Source: Lactuca virosa (lineage: Eukaryota > Streptophyta > Magnoliopsida > Asterales > Asteraceae). From it: DNA of 64,000 nucleotides. The translations under genes and the position numbers were made by a program. The notes under the pieces were generated by a model, which saw only the letters and a program-made list of their open reading frames with translations, did no database searches and was not told the origin of the DNA. The stretch lies in assembly GCA_928212115.1 (NCBI GenBank), contig CAKMRJ010004445.1, forward strand, positions 84,296,911 to 84,360,910, given 5' to 3'. Below, piece by piece: positions 56,822 through 64,000 of the stretch; the first letter of the stretch is position 1, and each line of letters opens with the position of its first letter.

Positions 56822-58508
56822 TGTCACAACTGGAAATTCCAACTCTAGAAACCAAGCCAAAGGAGTCTCGTACGTGTAATATTTGTATCTATGCTAATAT
56901 TATATCATGGTAATGTAATGTTTTGAGAATTATACTACCCTAAAGCCTCCTAAGTTGATGAAAACAATAAGAAGTTAAGCTATGTCCAAAATGATCACAT
57001 GACCAAGCATATTAAGAATCTTACACACCTAGAGCATGAACTCTTCCCTAGAAACACACTTTTTCCATAAACCCCAAATGAGAGGGAATCTAGACCGTGA
57101 ACTACATTGCTAATCCAAATGTTGACCATAAACACCAATCTAGGCCACTTTAGGCCGTGAACCCTTCCCCATGACACCTTTTTGGTCGTAAACTACCCTA
57201 CGAAACTTCCTTTGAGCGTAAACCATAGTTTATGGTCTCTCTAGACCGTGAACCCCTCCCAATTCAATGGTGTTCACGGTGGATGCAAGCTATAATGTGT
57301 AGATATCCAATACAAAACTCAGTTATTAATGCATTACCCAACAGTAATCAAAGTAAACATCTTATCAACCCCTTATCCCATATTAGAGACCGTGAAGTCC
57401 ATTCCCTCATTCCATAACTCACATTTTTGCATTCTGTAATCCACGAAAACTCTCCCAAGGCATCATCCAAGTTCCATAAACCATTCTCTTCATCATTCCT
57501 CCTAAGTTCTTGTAAGTGTTTTATGTCTAGTAAAGGTCTCATTCCATTAGCTATTTAAACTCTAACTCACACATAAATTTATGTGTTTATAATCTTATAC
57601 TAGCTAAAATTCTCAAGAGGTTCATCCCACACTTCAAGTGTTCTGGGATCAAACTCCTCATACCATCTCTTCACATACACTATCTTCAAAACCAATGTGA
57701 GCTTCATACCCCTCTTTTTAATGTTTTCATGGTTTTGGGGGAGGATAAAAGTCAAGGTTTTGTTTGAATCTAGTTATAGTTGCTTGTTAGACATGTATGC
57801 CAAGTTATATGTGTGTTATATCTTTGAAAACTCCTTATGAAATAGTTCTTGAGTTTGAAATTTGGAAGATTTAAGTGGTTAAAACATAATATACAAATGA
57901 TGGAAAGAAACAAAACTAGTATGTTTACAATATATGGTATTACAAGTTTTTATGACAAAAACTCCAAAGGGTTTTCTTAAAAATTTGCTCAAATTCAGAT
58001 TGATGAACAAAATATTTGAAGGTGGTTGAAAATGGAAACAATAATACTTTTGGGGGACCATTTTCGGCCATATGAAAATATAAAGATTATTTTTGGACTA
58101 TAGAATAAATTTGGGAAATTATTGCATATCTCAATTTTTAAAGGACCAAAAGTGAAATTTTGGATAAACGAGGGCCTTTTGGATAGTTGCAAAAAAATAA
58201 GCCAAAAATGAACATTTTAGAAGGAATGGGCCATTTTTACACATTTCACCAACTTTTGGCTACTTATGACAACCTTTGTCAAAAATGGGTCTAATTTGAT
58301 AGTTTATAAAAGAAGGGCCATTTTTGCCAATACTGATAATATTTGATTATTTTTGATAAATAAGATTCCAAATGGATTATCCTCAATAAACGAAAACGAT
58401 AAATCTAGTCAACGAGTATAGCCATTGTTATTTATTTAATAAATAATGGATTTTCACGATTCGCTCAAAAACCTGTTAGTATTCTAGTCAGACGAAATCT
58501 CCTCAGTA

Positions 58509-58562
<54 letters not shown>

Positions 58563-58569
58563 ATATATA

Positions 58570-58607
<38 letters not shown>

Positions 58608-59429
58608 TGTACATCTAAAGTCCTGTAAAGAGTTATAACCAGAGTCTCCTGGAGGGAGAACGGAAATTTGTGTATAGATCTATACGGGGTTCACCCCACA
58701 CCTTCGCTGTTCGCTACAGCTAGACCGGCCAGTCTAGGGTGACAAATGTCTTTAATCAAACGCGGGCACTTGAGAAACGCCAAGACAGAGCTCTGTCATA
58801 TTAGTATGGTTATAACGACTCACTTAGAATATAAAAGTGAATTGTTTAGAAATAAACAAAAGTTACACATTTCGACTATAACAACGATTGTTTGGATACT
58901 TTAAATGAAGCTTTTACCACACAAGTATTAGGGTTTTAATACTACTATTTTACACATCAGAAAATATAGGATTTTCTGGGGAAAACGATTTTATACGATT
59001 TCGAAAAACTATAAACCAACCCACAGAAGCAACTATACTTGATTGAAAACGAGACTTACAACTATGTTAACAATAAAATATTGGATTTTATGGTTCTTCA
59101 GCTAACACTGATTTTTATAAAAAATGCTTATGAACTCATCAACATATTTTATGTTGACGCTTTTCAAATGACTTGTATTCTTAGGAAATCAGTAAGCAGG
59201 TTTGTGAGCCGCAGATGGTGAATTATTTTGATGTATTTTGGAACTTACTCATCAATGTTTCTTTTGTGTAACTCAAAAACATAAACATGATGTAAAACAA
59301 TGTAAGTTATATATATTAATGTATGATGTTTGGATTTACTATGTTTCATTTATATCCAATTGTTATGATACTACACAATGAAGTCACCCGCCTCCGGACG
59401 TTTCTGCCGTCTGGTCCGGGGGTGTGACA
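56822..59429 (+). repeat. G 5' LTR (2608 bp)
   Basis: It starts TGTCACAACTGG and ends GGGGGTGTGACA. GACCGTGAACC-type short repeats lie at about 57020-57400. A TATA-like CTATTTAAAC lies at about 57551. A perfect AT microsatellite of ~95 bp, interrupted twice, lies at 58510-58604. I see no gene inside. The length is large for a Gypsy LTR of plants but not exceptional. Confidence 0.85.
58510..58604. repeat. (AT)n microsatellite in G LTR
   Basis: TATATA runs continuously apart from ATATTATA and ATCTATA interruptions. It is likely length-polymorphic and prone to assembly error. Confidence 0.95.
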
Positions 59430-59430
59430 G

Positions 59431-59817
59431 ATTGGTATCAGAGCATTGTTTATAGTGAACTAGTATATCTAGCCATACAAGATATACAACTATAAATACA
59501 ATGGGACTAAAATACATTATGACTAAAAGTAAACTTACTTGCTAGAACCGTAGCATAACAAGAGCAAAACAAAATTAATTAAAGGTTGAACACTACAGTC
59601 AAACCTGGACAGTTATGTAATCATATCTGGGGTAAATATAGCCTGATCAACTATATTTATTTGAGATATGACCAACATGTGTTTGGGAGTGTTAGTGGTA
59701 TTGCAACAAGTCTAAAACTCTTCAACTCGTTATCCAAAAGTTTTAAGAAACAAGCCTAAACAATTAAAAATACTATAGGATTATTTTGTCGCTTTGAAAA
59801 TTTTCTACACTCCTCTT
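59431..59817 (+). other. G primer-binding site and leader
   Basis: TTGGTATCAGAGC at 59432-59444 follows the LTR end by two bases. The leader to 59817 has no gene. Confidence 0.88.
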
Positions 59818-60497
59818 ATGCCCTATTCTCGTACAGATGACATGGCAAGATTTCATTTGCCAGGCGATACCTATTTCCCTAATCAGGGAAATGGAGGGTG
59901 GATCGAGGAAGACCTAGAGGAAGAACTCCTAGAGGAAGAACTCATGGAAGAACTCGAGGAAGATGATATCAATGAAGAGGAAGAAGAGGATGATGTTACG
60001 AACGCCGAGTCCGAAGTCATCGAACCTCCTTACGTCAACAGGGTACCTCCATATCGTCTGGGCCCATATGGTCCTATGCCTCCATGGGCTCATGACATCG
60101 AGAGATGGAGAAGGAATCAACAACAACCACCTCCTTATGGGATGAAGCAAAGATTCTACGACCTTTGTCAGGGAGGACCTGCTGATCGCGTTCTTCCGGT
60201 CGTGTCCAACGAATCAGAGACATCGGCGATCAGGCTCAAGTGACCGCCGATCAGATGGTGCATATGAGAGCTACCTTGGAACAAGCTAATGCTTGCATCC
60301 AGGACCTTGAACGAAGTTATGTACCAATGGAACGCTTGATTGAAGACCTTACCGCTGCACGAGCTGAAGTGAGAGAATATCAAGTGCGACATGCTACTCT
60401 GGAGGAGAGGGTGCGTATCGCTGAGCGTCAACTAGCTGAGCTTCAGGGTGCATCCTCGTCGTCAGCCACACCATCGGATGCTCCTCACCACAGGTAG
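59818..60497 (+). pseudogene. G pre-gag ORF: acidic plus coiled-coil protein, one frameshift
   Basis: I do not recognise it. The first frame (59818-60243) begins MPYSRTDDMARFHLPG, has a Glu-rich run (EEDLEEELLEEELMEELEED) and a Pro/Tyr/Trp stretch. At about 60240 the reading moves to another frame (to TAG 60495-60497) that is a clear coiled coil (MRATLEQANACIQDLERSY, VRIAERQLAELQ). Total is about 226 codons. It is separated from gag by 330 bp of non-coding sequence. Upstream position and composition do not match a Gypsy gag, so it may be an accessory gene of this element family. Confidence 0.65.
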
Positions 60498-60829
60498 AAC
60501 CCGATTTACTCGCTGTCATTAACCACAAAACTCTCTTTTGCTTATGAATGTAGGATTAACTCTAAAAACTAAGTAACCGCACTCCTCGTCAAATCTATGT
60601 ACTAGCAGATCTTGTTTCCCCTATGTACCGGATGCCTTTCGAAGGCAAATTTTCATGCGTGTACTAAGAAATTATCATTAATGAAACATATATGTGTTTT
60701 ATTTAAGATGTATATGGCATGTTTTCTATCATTGGTTTGGTTGCGTAAGCAAACCACCCCAATCTCTAAACAATCACTGACATCTAGAATCATTATATAC
60801 TCATTATCCTTCTATTCCATGACAGAAAG
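60498..60829 (+). other. Spacer between G pre-gag ORF and gag
   Basis: 332 bp of non-coding, T-rich sequence. Short frames only. TTCTATTCCATGACAG ends at about 60826, just before the gag ATG (60830). It resembles a splice acceptor but is a weak match. Confidence 0.5.
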
Positions 60830-62004
60830 ATGCCGAAGAGACCAACCTGTAAGAACAAAAACACAGCACCACCACCGCCGCCTCCGCCGGAGATGAATTC
60901 TGTAGTGTTCCAAGCAGCAGTTTCCGCTGCAGTGACGGCGGCCCTAGCCCACATTCAAACCGGAAATAATGGTGGTGGGAATGGCTAAGGGACGGGAAGC
61001 TCCCACCAAGGGATGAATCAAGGGCCTGCAAAGGTATGCTCCTACAAGGACTTTTCCAACGCAAGACCCCGCACTTTCAACGGTACTGGAGGAGTCATAA
61101 CCCTGAAACGATGGATCGAGAAGGTTGAGTCGGTGTTCGAAATTTGCAAATGTCCGGAGGAGAGTAAAGTGAAATTTGCGGCCTGCACATTCATCGACCA
61201 GGCATTGTCATGGTGGAACAGTCACATTGAGGCCATGACACTTCCCGTTGAAAACGCCATGTCCTGGGAAGAACTAAAGGAGATGCTAATCGCTGAGTAC
61301 TGCCCCCGAGGGGGATACAAAAGCTCGAGCAAGAATTGTGGAACCTTACGGTGCAGAACTCGGACATTGACGCGCACATCTCAAGATTTGGCGAACTAGC
61401 TCTCTTGTGTCCTGGATTGATTAAGTCCGAGGGAAATAAGGTCGAACGATTCATCTGGGGACTGATGCCACCTATTCAAGGTAACGTGATTGCCTCGAAA
61501 CCCGAGACCTACGACAGTGCAAAGCACCTGGCCAAGAAGCGTTATGATCACAGCGACAATAAGAGTACCAAAGTGAACGAGGGAGAAAAAATGCAAGAGG
61601 GAGGAAGCAAGAAAAACTGGGAGAACAAGCGGAAAAGGGGACAGAAATCAGGGTCGTCCCAGAAATCACAAACCGTAGCGGTTCATTCTGTTGCCGCTCC
61701 AGTCGCACCAGCTCCACCAGCCCCAACCTCAACCACAACAACTCCAGCCAAGTCATATGCGGGTTCCAATCCCAAGTGTGACAAGTGTAGTTACCACCAT
61801 TTTGGGGCATGTAAGGACTTCCACTGCACCAAATGCAATCGAAGAGGGCATACTGTCCGATATTGCAGGATACCCCCATAACAAAACAAACAACCCACTT
61901 ACAACAATGTCGGAGCCAGCCACGCATGTTACGGATGCGGAGAGACCGGCCACTTCAAACGCAACTGCCCCAAGAACAACAATCAGAATGTGGGGAGAGT
62001 CCTA
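60830..62004 (+). pseudogene. G gag with two zinc knuckles (broken)
   Basis: ATG 60830 opens a Pro-rich start (APPPPPPPEMNS) and AAVSAAVTAALAHIQTG. TAA at 60986 interrupts. The capsid domain follows (FNGTGGVITLKRWIEKVE, AACTFIDQALSWWNSHIE, MSWEELKEMLIAEYCPRG). A one-base shift near 61312 leads into FGELALLCPGLIKSEG and a Lys/Pro-rich linker. The knuckles CTKCNRRGHTVRYC (about 61825) and CYGCGETGHFKRNC (about 61927) flank a TAA at 61879. Gag would assemble particles and bind RNA. Confidence 0.88.
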
Positions 62005-64000
62005 GCTATGGGACAGGGAGAGGCAGTGCAAGACCCAACCGTGGTGACTGGTACATTTCCCCTCAACAACTCTTATGCGTGCATTTTATTTGATAGCAGA
62101 GCTGAGCGGAGCTTCGTAAGTCACAAATTCAAACACCTGCTCAATCAAACTCCCCACAAATTGAACGAAACTTTCATGGTCAAAATGGCGGATGGTAAAA
62201 CAGAATCAACCAACGATATCTACGTAGGGTGCACATTACTCCTTCCCAATCAATTTGTTTCCTGTTAATATTAGGAGCTTTGATGTGATTGTTGGTATGG
62301 ATTGGTTAAGCCCCCACCATGCTGAAATTATGTGCCACGACAAGGCCGTTCACCTTCACCTTCCCAACAACGAAACCCTAATAGTTTATGGAGATAAACC
62401 CTACACAAACCTCCGACTCATTTCTTGCATTCAAGCACAAAAGTGCTTGCATAAAAAGAATCACGCCTTTCTTGCTCATGTTGTGGATAAAACAAAGGAA
62501 GGGAAAACATCAACGATATTCTGGAGGTACGTGAATTTCCCGACGTATTTCCTGAGGATTTGCCAGGGATACCCCCCGAGCGTCAGGTCGAGTTTCGAAC
62601 CGATCATGTACCTAGAGCCACTCCAATTGCCAAATCACCTTACAGATTAGCTCCTGCCGAAATGCAAGAGTTATCTAGCCAACTAAGTGAACTCCTCGAC
62701 AAAGGATTCATCAGGCCGAGCTTTTCACCTTGGGGAGCTCCAGTCCTATTTGTCAAGAAGAAAGACGAATCTTTCAGGATGTGCATAGATTATCGGGAGT
62801 TAAACAAGCTTACTGTCAATAATCGATACCCACTCCCTCGAATCGATGATCTATTCGATCAGCTCCAAGGAGCCAGCTACTTCTCCAAGATAGATCTGAT
62901 GTCCGGATACCACCAACTAAGGGTCCGAGAGGAGGATATTCCGAAGACTGCTTTCCGAACCCGTTATGGGCATTTTGAATTCGTGGTCATGCCTTTCGGT
63001 CTCACAAATGCACCCGCATCCTTTATGGACCTGATGAACAGAGTCTGTCGGCCGTTTCTCGACAATTTCGTGATTGTTTTCATCGATGATATCCTCGTTT
63101 ACTCTAAGAATGAGGTAGAGCACAGCCAGCACTTATGACAAATTTTGGAAACTCTGAGAACGGAAAAGTTGTACGCAAAGTTCTCCAAATACGAGTTTTG
63201 GATTTGCAGAGTGGAATTTTCGGGTCACGTGGTCAGTGAAGAAGGAATACATGTGGACCCTACCAAGATCAAAGCTATTTAGGGCTGGGCAACTCCAAGA
63301 AACCCAACCGAAATCCGACAATTTTTAGGCCTTGCTGGTTATTACCGAAGGTTGATCCAGAATTTTTCCAAAATCGCCAAGCCTCTCACCACTCTCACCC
63401 AGAAGGGTGTGCCCTTCCATTGGAATGAAAAGCAAGAAACTGCCTTCCAAACCATGAAACAATCCCTCTGCATTTCCCTAGTGCTATCCTTGCCAGAGGG
63501 AACGGAAGATTTCATAGTATACTGCGATGCTTCAAATCAAGGGTTAGGATGTGTGCTTATGCAGCGTGGAAAAGTGATAGCTTACGCATCTAGGCAACTA
63601 AAGAACCATGAAGTAAACTATACCACCCACGATCTCGAGCTGGGAGCTGTGGTCTTCGCCCTGAAATTTGGAGGCACTACCTATACGGTACAAAGTGCAC
63701 CATTTTCATAGACCACAAAAGCCTCGAGCACATTTTGAATCAAAAAGAATTGAACATGAGATAGCGGAGATGGGTTGAGCTACTAAACGACTATGAATGC
63801 GAGATCAAGTACCACCCAAGCAAGGCTAACGTTGTAGTCGATGCCTTAAGCCGAAAGTAATACTCGAGCCACCGAGTAAAGATGATGACGATGACCATTC
63901 ATTCTCATCTATCCTCACAAATCAAGGAGGCTCAGCAGAAAGCCTTGAAACCGGAGAACGTCGCCAGTGAATCATTGCGCGGAATGGAAAAGAACCTGAT
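62005..64000 (+). pseudogene. G pol: protease, RT, RNase H (broken, cut by window edge)
   Basis: Protease: VVTGTFPLNNSYACILFDSR has Arg in place of the Gly of D-S-G, so the active site is damaged. A frameshift near 62255 leads to VGMDWLSPHHAEI, and another near 62510 leads to PPERQVEFRTDHVP. The RT is otherwise complete: KKKDESFRMCIDYRELNK, SKIDLMSGYHQLRV (about 62888), MPFGLTNAPASFMDL, VIVFIDDILVYSKN (about 63073). TGA 63136 and TAG 63280 follow. RNase H: VYCDASNQGLGCVLMQ (about 63517), YTTHDLELGAV, a frameshift near 63665, and YHPSKANVVVDALSRK, then TAA 63858. Integrase lies beyond the window. Confidence 0.9.

Larger units (their letters stand above)
56822..64000 (+). mobile_element. Element G: Gypsy with long LTR and an extra ORF before gag (right end outside)
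   Basis: The LTR is 56822-59429 (TGTCACAAC...GTGTGACA). Then come the PBS, a pre-gag ORF, gag with two zinc knuckles, protease, RT and RNase H, running to the window edge before integrase. It is inserted in F after ACATG (56817-56821). It has many stops and frameshifts. Both LTRs cannot be compared because only one is in the window. Confidence 0.9.

Overview
The window looks like repeat-rich plant nuclear DNA. I found no host protein-coding gene that I can defend. Nearly all of it is LTR retrotransposon sequence plus one patch of organelle DNA. The LTRs carry many copies of the odd palindrome ACTCGWCGAGT, and the elements resemble Asteraceae families. I infer a composite of the lettuce group (Cichorieae, Lactuca-like), but the sequence does not prove the species.

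The core (2.2-49.7 kb) is a five-level nest. Element B (Gypsy, +) is split inside gag by element A (Copia, +; target duplication GTTAG). A is split in its 5' LTR by C (Gypsy-type, -, gag only; duplication CACAC). C is split by D (Sirevirus-like Copia, +; duplication TCTAA). D is split in its 5' LTR by E (Sirevirus-like Copia, +; duplication GTGTC). All four duplications and LTR ends can be read directly. The left edge (1-2172) repeats the A-LTR/C-LTR junction and the B LTR/leader, so it is the tail of a tandem duplication or rearrangement of the same nest.

D and E each carry gag, pol and a large third ORF between pol and the 3' LTR. The two third ORFs share an N-terminal domain and probably a C-terminal one, and each has promoter-like or splice-like sequence in front of it. 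This is the most interesting system in the window.

From 47.6 kb rightwards lie the pol half of B with internal deletions, an antisense Gypsy RT scrap, a second B-family protease-RT copy with a 66-nt intron-like insert, and a decayed AT-rich Gypsy (H). H is interrupted by a mosaic of plastid psaB, plastid ndhB and mitochondrial ccmFn sequence. A reversed A-family Copia (F, -) sits in the integrase of H. A Gypsy element (G, +) with a 2.6-kb LTR and an extra ORF ahead of gag sits in F and runs off the right edge before its integrase.

Every coding region except E gag is broken by stops or frameshifts. Hand-counted LTR differences (E 8/416, D 14/323, A about 20/761, C about 21 in the first 600 bp) point to fairly recent insertions, with E the youngest.
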